Source: Roseococcus suduntuyensis (GTDB lineage Bacteria; Pseudomonadota; Alphaproteobacteria; Acetobacterales; Acetobacteraceae). Taken from it: 64,000 nucleotides of DNA. The DNA is taken from positions 1,226,290-1,290,289 of the forward strand of contig NZ_JACIDJ010000001.1 in assembly GCF_014196305.1 (NCBI RefSeq), written 5' to 3'. The notes beneath the pieces were generated by a model. The model searched no databases, was not told where the DNA came from, and saw nothing but the letters and a program-made list of their open reading frames with translations. Positions 52,557 to 60,188 of the stretch are shown piece by piece (position 1 is the stretch's first letter; each line of letters starts with the position of its first letter). The position numbers and the translations under genes are program-made.

Positions 52557-53774
52557 ATGCCACAATCCGCCCTCGGCAGCGTCATCACCCCCGAAACCCT
52601 GGATGCGCCGATGGCCCCCACCCTGGAGGCGATCCGCCGCCACCTGGGCATGGAGGTGGCCTATATCTCGGAATTCGTAGGCGATCTTTCCATGATGCGC
52701 GAGGTGAGTGCCCCCGGCCTCGAACATCTCATCAAGCAGGGCGACGCGCTTTCCCTCGATGACGTCTATTGCCGGCACATCGTGGCGGGCCGCCTGCCCG
52801 AGCTCATTGCCGACACCGCGGCCGAGGCGCTCTGCCAAACCCTGCCCATCACCCGCAATGTCCCCATCGGCGCGCATATGAGCGTGCCCATCCGGCTGGC
52901 GGATGGCGAGTTGTACGGCATGTTCTGCTGCCTCAGCCCCACGCCCAACCACAGCCTGAACCCGCGCGACCTCCAGGTGATGCGCGTCTTCGCCGACCTG
53001 GCGGCACACCAGATCGACCGGGAGCGCGCCCGCGATCAGGAGGCGAACGCCCTGCGCGACCGCATCCTGCAGGTGATCGAGGGGCGGGAATTCGAGTTCC
53101 ACTACCAGCCCATCTTCACCTTCGCCCCCTTTCGCCTGGTGGGATTCGAGGCCTTGTGCCGCTTCCACGCCACGCCCTACCGCACGCCCGACATCTGGTT
53201 CGCGGAGGCGGAAGCCTCTGACCTGGCCGAGCCCCTGGAACTCGCCGCCGCCGCGCGTGCGCTCGAAGCCCTGGGCGACCTGCCGGACCCGCTCTTCGTC
53301 TCGGTCAACCTGGCGCCGGCCACGCTGCTGGGGGGCCGCCTCTCCGAGGCGCTGGGCGATTGGCCCTGCGGGCGCGTGATCATCGAGGTGACGGAGCATA
53401 CCCCCGTGGGCGACTATGCCGCGCTGAACGCCGCCATCGCCCCGCTGCGCGCGGCGGGCGTGCGGCTGGCGGTGGATGACGCGGGCTCGGGCTTCGCCAG
53501 CCTCCAGCACATCATCCAGCTCGAACCGGACATCATCAAGCTGGATGTGGAACTGACCCGCGGCCTCGATTCCGACACCGCCCGCCGCGCGCTGGTGGCG
53601 GCGCTGACCTATTTCGCGCGGGAGACGGGCATCGAGATCGTCGCCGAGGGCGTGGAGACCGAGGCCGAGCGCCAGGCGCTGGAGGCGTTGCAGGTGCGCA
53701 AGGGCCAGGGCTACCTGCTCGGCCGCCCCATGCCGCGCGTCGCGGCCATGGCGCTGGCCGCGCGCTTGGCCTAG
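52557..53774 (+). CDS. GAF-EAL protein, putative cyclic-di-GMP phosphodiesterase
   Basis: This is a 405-residue signalling protein. A GAF sensor domain covers about residues 20-155 (VAYISEFVGD, then SVPIRLADGELYGMFCCLS). The EAL domain covers about 170-400, with FHYQPIF, the EAL motif in GFEALCRF, VSVNLAP, EVTEH, LAVDDAGSGFASL, KLDVEL, VAEGVET and QGYLLGRPM. These include the Glu and Asp metal ligands, so it is probably active in degrading cyclic-di-GMP; the DDFGTG loop reads DDAGSG. The start at 52557 is chosen over 52500 by domain fit. Its stop codon TAG overlaps a family B repeat. Confidence 0.88.
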   Translation: MPQSALGSVITPETLDAPMAPTLEAIRRHLGMEVAYISEFVGDLSMMREVSAPGLEHLIKQGDALSLDDVYCRHIVAGRLPELIADTAAEALCQTLPITRNVPIGAHMSVPIRLADGELYGMFCCLSPTPNHSLNPRDLQVMRVFADLAAHQIDRERARDQEANALRDRILQVIEGREFEFHYQPIFTFAPFRLVGFEALCRFHATPYRTPDIWFAEAEASDLAEPLELAAAARALEALGDLPDPLFVSVNLAPATLLGGRLSEALGDWPCGRVIIEVTEHTPVGDYAALNAAIAPLRAAGVRLAVDDAGSGFASLQHIIQLEPDIIKLDVELTRGLDSDTARRALVAALTYFARETGIEIVAEGVETEAERQALEALQVRKGQGYLLGRPMPRVAAMALAARLA

Positions 53775-53820
53775 AGCAGATCGCACATGGCTGGAACCAG
53801 CCATTGCGTGAATCTGCTCG
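53773..53820. repeat. Family B palindromic element, copy 4
   Basis: AGAGCAGATCGCACATGGCT, then GGAACCAGCCATTGCGTGAA and TCTGCTCG. This is the same element as at 51071, with one base changed. As at 1349, its first bases AG complete the TAG stop codon of the preceding gene. It lies between the convergent EAL and rdgB genes. Confidence 0.8.
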
Positions 53821-53841
53821 CCGCGATGCGGACAGGGCCCC

Positions 53842-54465
53842 TCAGCCCAGGCAGGCGGCGGCGAGTGCCCTGAAGGCCCGGGCGCGGTGGGAGAGGCGGG
53901 CTTTTTCGGCCATGCTCATCTCCGCATAGGTCAGCGTTTCACCGTCCGGCACGAAGATGGGGTCGAAGCCGAAGCCCTGGGCGCCGCGGGGCGGCCAGGT
54001 CCATTGGCCCTCGGTGCGGCCCTCGAAGCCTTCCGTGTGGCCATCGGGCCAGGCCAGCACCAGGGTGGCCACGAAGGCGCAGCCTCGGTCGGGGTTGGCG
54101 TTGGCCTCGCGCCAGACGCGTTCCATGGCCGGGCCGTAGTCGCGGCTGCCATCGGGCTGGGTGGCCCAGTCGGCGGTGTAGACGCCGGGGGCGCCGCCCA
54201 GGGCCGCCACCTCGCAGCCGCTGTCGTCGGCCAGGGCTGGCAGGCCGGTGGCCTGGGTGGCGGCCAGCGCCTTGATGCGGGCGTTGTCGAGGAAGGTGGT
54301 GCCGGTCTCGGCGGGCTCGGGCAGGCCGAGTTCCTTGGCCGAGACCACCTCCAGCCCATAGGGCGCCAGCAGGCTGGCGAATTCGCGCAGCTTGCCGGCG
54401 TTGTGGCTGGCCAGGACCAGCCTGCCGGGGAGAAGCTTCCGGGGCTGGCCGGCCGAAGCGGTCAA
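53842..54465 (-). CDS. rdgB: XTP/dITP diphosphatase (RdgB/HAM1 family)
   Basis: This is a 207-residue house-cleaning nucleotidase that removes non-canonical purine triphosphates. Conserved segments are [14 protein letters not shown] near residue 19, [13 protein letters not shown] near 59, [20 protein letters not shown] near 79 and [12 protein letters not shown] near 168. The start is a TTG at 54465 that overlaps the rph stop as TTGA, so it is coupled to RNase PH; rph-rdgB is a conserved pair in alphaproteobacteria. The TTG gives [12 protein letters not shown]; no ATG is available at the right place. Confidence 0.92.
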   Translation of the reverse strand: MTASAGQPRKLLPGRLVLASHNAGKLREFASLLAPYGLEVVSAKELGLPEPAETGTTFLDNARIKALAATQATGLPALADDSGCEVAALGGAPGVYTADWATQPDGSRDYGPAMERVWREANANPDRGCAFVATLVLAWPDGHTEGFEGRTEGQWTWPPRGAQGFGFDPIFVPDGETLTYAEMSMAEKARLSHRARAFRALAAACLG

Positions 54466-55178
54466 AGCCCCACCGCCGCCTTCTGTCGCGCCACCAGGTC
54501 CGCCACGCCATCGCGGGCCAAATCCAGCATGGCCAGGAACTGCGCCTCGCTGAAGGGGGCGCCCTCGGCCGTGGCCTGGACTTCCACCAGCGCGCCGCCG
54601 CCCGTCAGGACGAAGTTGGCGTCCGCCTCGGCCGCGCTGTCCTCCTGGTAATCGAGGTCCAGCACCGCCTCGCCATTCACCACGCCGCAGGAGATGGCGG
54701 CGACATGGTCGGTCAGCGGCACCTGGCTCATGATGTTGTGGCGCACGCAATGCTGGAAGGCCAGGTGCAGCGCGACCCAGGCGCCGGTGATGGAGGCGCA
54801 GCGCGTGCCGCCATCGGCGTTGAGCACGTCGCAGTCGAGCGTGATGCTCATCTCGCCCATCGCCTTGCGGTCCACCACGGCCCGCAGGGAACGGCCGATC
54901 AGCCGCTGGATTTCCTGGGTGCGGCCCGACTGCTTGCCGCGCGCCGCCTCGCGGTCGCCGCGGGTGTGGGTGGCGCGGGGCAGCATGCCGTATTCGGCCG
55001 TGACCCAGCCCAGGCCGGTGTTGCGCAGGAAGGGCGGCACCCGCGTCTCGACGCTGGCGGCGCAGAGCACCTCGGTCTGGCCCACGCGGATGAGGCAGGA
55101 CCCCTCGGCATGCTTGGCGATTCCCGTCTCGATCACGACGGGGCGGAGGGCATCGGGGGTGCGGCCGGATGGGCGCAT
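54462..55178 (-). CDS. rph: Ribonuclease PH
   Basis: This is a 238-residue phosphorolytic exonuclease that trims tRNA 3' ends. It shows [14 protein letters not shown] at the start, then [12 protein letters not shown] near 30, [21 protein letters not shown] near 56, [20 protein letters not shown] near 112, and [20 protein letters not shown] near 170. All conserved segments look intact. The start at 55178 has AAGGA 9 bases upstream; an ATG two codons earlier (55184) is the alternative. It is coupled to rdgB. Confidence 0.95.
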   Translation of the reverse strand: MRPSGRTPDALRPVVIETGIAKHAEGSCLIRVGQTEVLCAASVETRVPPFLRNTGLGWVTAEYGMLPRATHTRGDREAARGKQSGRTQEIQRLIGRSLRAVVDRKAMGEMSITLDCDVLNADGGTRCASITGAWVALHLAFQHCVRHNIMSQVPLTDHVAAISCGVVNGEAVLDLDYQEDSAAEADANFVLTGGGALVEVQATAEGAPFSEAQFLAMLDLARDGVADLVARQKAAVGL

Positions 55179-55252
55179 GGTCATTATTCCTTGGCAAAGG
55201 CGAAGCGGGCGCACCATACGCGGGCGCGCGGCGAAGGCCAGGGGTTAAGCAG

Positions 55253-55711
55253 ATGACCGAAGACAGCACCACGCACGAGGCCTGGATCGGCCTGCCGCCC
55301 ATGGCGGCCTTCCGCCTCTTCACCGATGGCTTCGACCGCTGGTGGCCGCGCGAATACACCTGGGGCGGGGCGGCCTGCGTCGAGATCGGCATGGAGCCGG
55401 GCCTCGGCGGCGCCTGCCGCGAGATAGGCCCGCACGGCTTCCGCTGTGACTGGGGGCGCATCACGCTGTGGGAGCCGCCGCGGCGTCTGTGCTTCACCTG
55501 GCAGATCGCGCCCGACCGTGCGCCCCAGCCCGACCCTGCCTTCGCCTCGGAGGTGGAGGTGGTCTTCGAGGCCCAGGGCGCGCGCACCCGCGTGGTGCTG
55601 ACCCATTCCGGCATGGCCCGCCATGGCGCGGGCTGGGAGGCGGTGCGCGAGGGCATGGGCTCGCCCCAGGGCTGGCCGCTGCTGCTGGGGCGGTATGTGG
55701 GGCTGGTGTGA
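55253..55711 (+). CDS. SRPBCC (AHSA1-like) domain protein
   Basis: This is a 152-residue protein of the START/SRPBCC fold, close to the AHSA1 type, with PPMAAFRLFTDGFDRWWPRE near residue 15, ITLWEPPRRLCFTWQI near 70 and VVLTHSGMARHGAGWEAVREG near 110. These proteins bind small hydrophobic ligands or act as ATPase activators; no specific role can be given. The start at 55253 begins MTEDSTTHEAW. Earlier in-frame starts would run over the rph promoter. It is followed by hrcA on the same strand. Confidence 0.8.
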   Translation: MTEDSTTHEAWIGLPPMAAFRLFTDGFDRWWPREYTWGGAACVEIGMEPGLGGACREIGPHGFRCDWGRITLWEPPRRLCFTWQIAPDRAPQPDPAFASEVEVVFEAQGARTRVVLTHSGMARHGAGWEAVREGMGSPQGWPLLLGRYVGLV

Positions 55712-55715
55712 GCCT

Positions 55716-55745
55716 GCTTGACCCGCCCCCCGGCAGGACCCACCT
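55716..55745 (+). promoter_or_regulatory. Possible heat-shock (RpoH-like) promoter for hrcA
   Basis: CTTGACC (55716-55722), 15 bases, then CCCACCTT (55738-55745). This resembles sigma-32 promoters (CTTGAA, then CCCATNT). It would place the transcript start near 55752, only a few bases before the ATG at 55758, so the message may be nearly leaderless. No CIRCE element is seen. Moderate to low certainty. Confidence 0.4.
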
Positions 55746-55757
55746 TACCTCATTGTG

Positions 55758-56828
55758 ATGCACACGCCCTTCAAGCCGGGCCTCCTGCCCCTTGCCGCCG
55801 CCTCGGGCCTGGACCATAGGGCCACCGCGGTCCTGCGCGAGCTGGTCGAGGTGTATGTCGCGACCGGCGAACCGGTCGGCAGCCGCACCCTCTCGCGCCG
55901 CCTGCCGCTGAACCTCTCGCCCGCCTCCATCCGCAACGTCATGGCCGACCTGGAGGAGGCGGGGCTGCTCTACGCCCCCCACACCTCCGCCGGCCGCCTG
56001 CCGACCGAGCGCGGCCTGCGCCTCTTCGTGGATGGGCTGCTGGAATTCGGGGATCTGAGCGAAGAGGAGCGCGAGTCCATCGCCGCCCGCTGCGCCGCCC
56101 ATGGGCGTTCCCTGCAGGAGACGCTGGCCGAGGCGGGGCAGATGCTGTCCGGCCTTGCGGGTGCGGCGGGCCTTGTCGTGGCGCCCAAGGGCGAGGCGCC
56201 GCTGCGCCACATCGAATTCGTGCCCTTGGGCCCTGGCCGCGCGTTGGTGGTGTTGGTGCAGGGCGATGGGCGCGTCGAGAACCGCGTCATCGAAGTGCCG
56301 CCCGGCCTGCCGCCCTCGGCGCTGATCGAGGCCGGCAACTATCTCAACGCGCAGCTTGCCGGCCGCACGCTGGAGGAGGCGCGGGAGAAGGTGGAGGGCG
56401 AGATCACCGCCAACCGCACCGCCCTCGATGCCCTGACGCAGCAGGTGATCGCGGCCGGTCTCGCCACCTGGGCCGGCGGCGGCAATGCCGCGCTGATCCT
56501 GCGCGGGCAGGCGAAGCTGCTGGAGAATCTGGAAACGCTCGCCCGCGTGCAGGAAATCCAGGCGCTCTTCGAGCGGCTGGAGGCGCAGGAGACCACGTTG
56601 CGCCTGCTGGAACTCGCCCAGCGGGGCGAGGGCGTGCAGATCTTCATCGGCGCCGAGAGCGGGCTGTTCAGCAGCGCGGGGCTGTCCGTGGTGGTGGCGC
56701 CCTTCCGCAACGCGCAGGAAAAGATCGTGGGTGCCATCGGCGTCATCGGCCCCTCGCGCATCAATTACGGACGGGTGATCCCGGTGGTGGACTACACCGC
56801 CCGCGTCATTGGCCGGCTCTTGGGTTGA
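55758..56828 (+). CDS. hrcA: Heat-inducible transcription repressor HrcA
   Basis: This is a 356-residue repressor of groE/dnaK-type operons. The N-terminal winged helix spans about residues 16-80 (LDHRATAVLRELVEVYVATG, then EPVGSRTLSRRL and SPASIRNVMADLEEAGLL). The C-terminal GAF-like domain carries the HrcA signature VQIFIGAESGLF near 292 and GAIGVIGPSRINYGRVIPVV near 326. The ATG at 55758 is used; a GTG one codon earlier is possible, and no ribosome site is visible. It is followed by grpE, as in many bacteria. Confidence 0.95.
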   Translation: MHTPFKPGLLPLAAASGLDHRATAVLRELVEVYVATGEPVGSRTLSRRLPLNLSPASIRNVMADLEEAGLLYAPHTSAGRLPTERGLRLFVDGLLEFGDLSEEERESIAARCAAHGRSLQETLAEAGQMLSGLAGAAGLVVAPKGEAPLRHIEFVPLGPGRALVVLVQGDGRVENRVIEVPPGLPPSALIEAGNYLNAQLAGRTLEEAREKVEGEITANRTALDALTQQVIAAGLATWAGGGNAALILRGQAKLLENLETLARVQEIQALFERLEAQETTLRLLELAQRGEGVQIFIGAESGLFSSAGLSVVVAPFRNAQEKIVGAIGVIGPSRINYGRVIPVVDYTARVIGRLLG

Positions 56829-56859
56829 TCGGCCGGGCCCTGCCCATTACGTCACGCGC

Positions 56860-57444
56860 ATGACCACCGAACCCAACGCCAAGCCCGACACCGCCCCCGA
56901 AGACGAGACCGTGGCCGCCGCCGAGGCGCCGCCGCCCCCCGAGCCCACGCCGGAGGAGCGGATCGCGGCCCTTGAAGCCGCGCTGGCCGAGATGAAGGAC
57001 CGCTGGCTGCGCGCCGAGGCCGAGATCCAGAACATCCGCAACCGCGCCCGCGACGATGTCGAGAAGGCGCGCAACTTCGCCGTGCAGAAATTCGCGGCCG
57101 ATGTGGTGGAAGCGGCGGAGAACCTGCGCCGCGGCCTCGACGCCCTGCCCGCCGCGGCCGAGGACGAGCCCGAGATCATCACCAAGCTGCGCGGCGGCTT
57201 CGAGGGTGTCGAGCGCTTCCTGCTGCAGCGCATGGAAGCGAACGGCGTGGCCCGCAAGCCCGCCCAGGGCGAGACCTTCAACCCCGACCTGCACCAGGCG
57301 ATGAGCGAGGCCCCGGCGCCGGAGGGTGTGGCGCCGGGCACCATCCTCCAGGCCTGGTCCTCGGCCTGGACGCTGAATGGGCGCCTGCTCAAGCCGGCCA
57401 TGGTGGTGGTGGCGGGCCAGCCCGCGGCGGAGCCGCAGAAGTAG
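56860..57444 (+). CDS. grpE: Nucleotide exchange factor GrpE
   Basis: This is a 194-residue DnaK co-chaperone. The N-terminus is acidic and Ala/Pro-rich. A long coiled coil follows (about residues 30-85, EERIAALEAALAEMKDRWL and IQNIRNRARDDVEKARNFAV). The beta domain has the family end PGTILQAWSSAWTLNGRLLKPAMVVV. The start at 56860 lies 31 bases after the hrcA stop. The last codons (AAEPQK plus stop) are repeated in tandem downstream. dnaK and dnaJ are not in the window. Confidence 0.95.
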   Translation: MTTEPNAKPDTAPEDETVAAAEAPPPPEPTPEERIAALEAALAEMKDRWLRAEAEIQNIRNRARDDVEKARNFAVQKFAADVVEAAENLRRGLDALPAAAEDEPEIITKLRGGFEGVERFLLQRMEANGVARKPAQGETFNPDLHQAMSEAPAPEGVAPGTILQAWSSAWTLNGRLLKPAMVVVAGQPAAEPQK

Positions 57445-57547
57445 CGCCGCGGCGGAGCCGCATAAGTAACGCCGCGGCGGAGCCGCATAAGTAACGCCGC
57501 GGCGGAGCCGCAGAGGTAGCACTCGGCGGAGCCGCAGAAGCAACGCC
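57424..57547 (+). repeat. Tandem echo of the grpE 3' end (five units of about 25 bp)
   Basis: The unit GCGGCGGAGCCGCAGAAGTA plus GCGCC starts inside grpE at 57424 (codons for AAEPQK and stop). It recurs at 57449, 57474, 57499 and 57524, with small changes (the copies at 57449 and 57474 are identical, with AAGTAACGCC ends). The array ends 2 bases before the stop of the convergent SMP-30 gene. Each unit holds a GGCGGAGCCGC palindrome-like core. Confidence 0.9.
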
Positions 57548-57549
57548 TC

Positions 57550-58467
57550 TCAGCAATAGGGCAGGCGCAGCCCCTTCTCCCGCCAGGGCATGCTGACCAG
57601 CTTCCCCGTGGTGGAGAGCGTGATGTAGGCCACGTCCAGCCCCGGCCCGCCGAAGCAGATATTGGTCGGCATGGGCTCGGGCATCTTCACCACGTCGAGG
57701 ATTTCCCCGGCCGGCGAGACGGTGGTGATTTCGCCGGAGACGAGGGTGGCCACCACGATATTGCCCTCGGCGGTGATGGCCAGGCTATCCAGCCGCCGGA
57801 AGCCCGGGAACTGGCACAGCATGTTGCCGCCATGGGGGCTCGGCCAGGGGGATTTCCGGAGGCGCCCGGGGCCCAGGATGTCGAAGGCCCAGAGGCGGCC
57901 CGTCTCCGTCTCGGCCACATAGAGCGTCTCGCCCTCGGGGCTGATGCCGATGCCGTTGGCGCCGCCCGGCACCGGGTGCGCGGCTTCCACGATGCGCGAG
58001 CCGTCCAGCGCCGCCCAATAGACGCCGCCATGGTCGCGGTCCCGCGCGCGGGACTTGCCGAGGTCGCTGAACCAGAAGCCGCCCTTGCCGTCGAGCTGCA
58101 GGTCGTTCGGGCCCTTGAGCGGCACGTCGCCGCAGCGGTCATACAGGGTGCGGACCGCGCCCGACGCCATGTCCACCACCTCGATCCGGCCGGTGGTGTA
58201 GTCGGTCGCCTGGCCGGTGGGGCGCAGTTGCCCCGGCGCGTCATGCCAGGTGAAGCCGCCATTGTTGCAGAGGATCAGCGTGCCCTCCGGCCCCGCCGCC
58301 AGCCCGTTCGGCCCGCCGCCGGGGGTCGCGATGACGCTGGTGGTGCCATCGGCGGCCACGCGGGTGACGGTGCCGTGCTCGATTTCCACCAGGGCAATGG
58401 AACCGTCGGGCAGGGCCACGGGGCCTTCCGGAAAGCGCAGGCCTTCGGCCAGCGTGGTGAATTCCAT
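57550..58467 (-). CDS. SMP-30/gluconolactonase family protein
   Basis: This is a 305-residue six-bladed beta-propeller lactonase. Family motifs are LRFPEGPVALPDGSIALVEIE (near 10; its Glu is a metal ligand), LKGPNDLQLDGKGGFWFSD (near 115), PGGANGIGISPEGETLYVAETE (near 160) and RRLDSLAITAEGNIVVAT (near 220). The Asn and Asp metal ligands seem present. It hydrolyses sugar-acid lactones or similar esters. The start at 58467 is chosen by the family start MEFTTLAEGLRFPEGP; the longer frame to 58524 is unlikely. Confidence 0.88.
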   Translation of the reverse strand: MEFTTLAEGLRFPEGPVALPDGSIALVEIEHGTVTRVAADGTTSVIATPGGGPNGLAAGPEGTLILCNNGGFTWHDAPGQLRPTGQATDYTTGRIEVVDMASGAVRTLYDRCGDVPLKGPNDLQLDGKGGFWFSDLGKSRARDRDHGGVYWAALDGSRIVEAAHPVPGGANGIGISPEGETLYVAETETGRLWAFDILGPGRLRKSPWPSPHGGNMLCQFPGFRRLDSLAITAEGNIVVATLVSGEITTVSPAGEILDVVKMPEPMPTNICFGGPGLDVAYITLSTTGKLVSMPWREKGLRLPYC

Positions 58468-58538
58468 GGCGCATCTCCCTCTTTTTGTGGGCGTGAGGAT
58501 GCGCCACGCTGGCGCTTGCGCCAAGTGAAGGAAGCCGC

Positions 58539-60188
58539 ATGGACCCCGTGACGCTCGCCGTGTTGAACGCCCGCTTCACCGCGATCGTGGAGGAGATGGG
58601 CGAGGCGCTGCTGCGCACGGCCTATAGCCAGATCCTGAACTCCTCGCGCGATTTCTCCATCGCGGTGACGGATGGGCAATGCCGGCTGGTGGCGCAGGCG
58701 GACCATATCCCCGTGCATGTGGGTGCCATGCCCTTCGCGGCGCGGGCGGTGGTGGACCGCTTCGGCGATGCGATGAAGCCGGGCGATGTCTATCTGCTGA
58801 ACGACCCCTGGCATGGGGGGAGCCATCTGCCGGACCTCACGATTGTCCTTCCCATATTTGGAGAGGGGTCATTGCGCTTCCTCGCCGTGGTCCGCGCCCA
58901 TCACAGCGATATCGGCGGCGCCACCCATGGCGGCTACAACCCGGGGGCCACCGAGATCTGGCAGGAGGGGCTTCGCATCCCGCCCATCCTGCTGGGCGAG
59001 GGCGGCGAGATGCGGCCGGACCTCGTGGACATGCTGGCGCTGAACACCCGCATCAACCGCGACTTCCGCGGCGACCTGGCGGCCATGCTGGGGGCCGCCA
59101 AGCTCGGCGCGCTGCGGCTTGGCGCGCTGCTGGACCAGCATGGCGCGACGGCGCTGATGGGCGCGGTGGACGCCATCCTGGACCTGGCGCACGCCCATGC
59201 CGCGCGCATCGTCGAAAGCTGGCCGGACGGCACCTGGACGGGCGAGGCCTTCCTCGATGATGACGGGCACGGCGCCGAGAACATCGCCATCCGCGCCACC
59301 TGCACCAAGCGGGGCGGCACGCTGACCGTGGACCTCTCCGCCAGTGACGACCAGGTGCGGGGCTTCGTGAACTCGTCCCATCCCAACATGGTCAGCGCCT
59401 GCTGCATGGGTTTCGCCTATCTGCTCGACCCCGAGGTGGCGAAGAACGAGGGCGCCTTCCGCGCGCTGCGCGTGGTGGCGCGCGAGGGCAGCGTGGTCTG
59501 GGCGCGGGAGGGCGCGGCGGTGACGCTCTGCACCAGCCACTGCTCCAACGAGATCGTGGAAGCCATCATGCGCGCCATGCAGGGATGCTGCCCGGAGCGG
59601 GTGATGGGCGGCTGGGGGCGGCGCTTCCGCATCGCCATCACGGGCGAGGATGCGCGGCGGCCCCAGGCGGATGGAAAAGGCCGGCGCTTCGTCTGGCACC
59701 TGTTCCACGCACGGCCGGGCGGGGGCGGGCATGCGAAGGGCGATGGCTGGTCCACCGCCGGCGAATGGCACAGCGCGGGCGGCCTCAAGTTCGGCAGCGT
59801 GGAAATGGCCGAGGCGCGCTTTCCCCTGCATTTCCGCCGCCATGAATTCCTGCCCGGCTCGGCCGGGGAGGGCCAGCACCGCGGCGGCCTCGGCGCGCTG
59901 CTGGACCTGGTGGTGGAAAGCGATGGCCCGGCGCGCGCCAACACGGCCGGCGATGGCGCGCGCCATGGCAGCGCCGGCCTCCATAGCGGCCAGGACAGCG
60001 CGCCGCACCGCTACGTGCTGCGCCATGCGGACGGCACGGAGCGCGTGCTGCGGACCAAGGAGGTCGGCGTCGTGATCCAGCCCGGCGAAGTGATCGAGGT
60101 GCGCTCGGCCGGCGGCGGCGGCTGGGGCGATCCGGCGCAACGTGACCCGCACGCCGTGGAAGCCGACCGCGCGGAAGGGCTGCTCTGA
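58539..60188 (+). CDS. Hydantoinase B/oxoprolinase family protein (HyuB)
   Basis: This is a 549-residue subunit. Recognisable segments are FTAIVEEMGEALLRTAYSQI near 10, MPFAARAVVDRF near 64, YLLNDPWHGGSHLPDLTIV near 84 and HHSDIGGATHGGY near 122, with SAGGGGWGDPAQRD near the end. With HyuA it forms an ATP-dependent enzyme that opens hydantoins, oxoproline or related rings. The ATG at 58539 lies 71 bases from the divergent SMP-30 gene, so the two share a promoter region. Its stop overlaps the HyuA start by one base. Confidence 0.92.
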   Translation: MDPVTLAVLNARFTAIVEEMGEALLRTAYSQILNSSRDFSIAVTDGQCRLVAQADHIPVHVGAMPFAARAVVDRFGDAMKPGDVYLLNDPWHGGSHLPDLTIVLPIFGEGSLRFLAVVRAHHSDIGGATHGGYNPGATEIWQEGLRIPPILLGEGGEMRPDLVDMLALNTRINRDFRGDLAAMLGAAKLGALRLGALLDQHGATALMGAVDAILDLAHAHAARIVESWPDGTWTGEAFLDDDGHGAENIAIRATCTKRGGTLTVDLSASDDQVRGFVNSSHPNMVSACCMGFAYLLDPEVAKNEGAFRALRVVAREGSVVWAREGAAVTLCTSHCSNEIVEAIMRAMQGCCPERVMGGWGRRFRIAITGEDARRPQADGKGRRFVWHLFHARPGGGGHAKGDGWSTAGEWHSAGGLKFGSVEMAEARFPLHFRRHEFLPGSAGEGQHRGGLGALLDLVVESDGPARANTAGDGARHGSAGLHSGQDSAPHRYVLRHADGTERVLRTKEVGVVIQPGEVIEVRSAGGGGWGDPAQRDPHAVEADRAEGLL

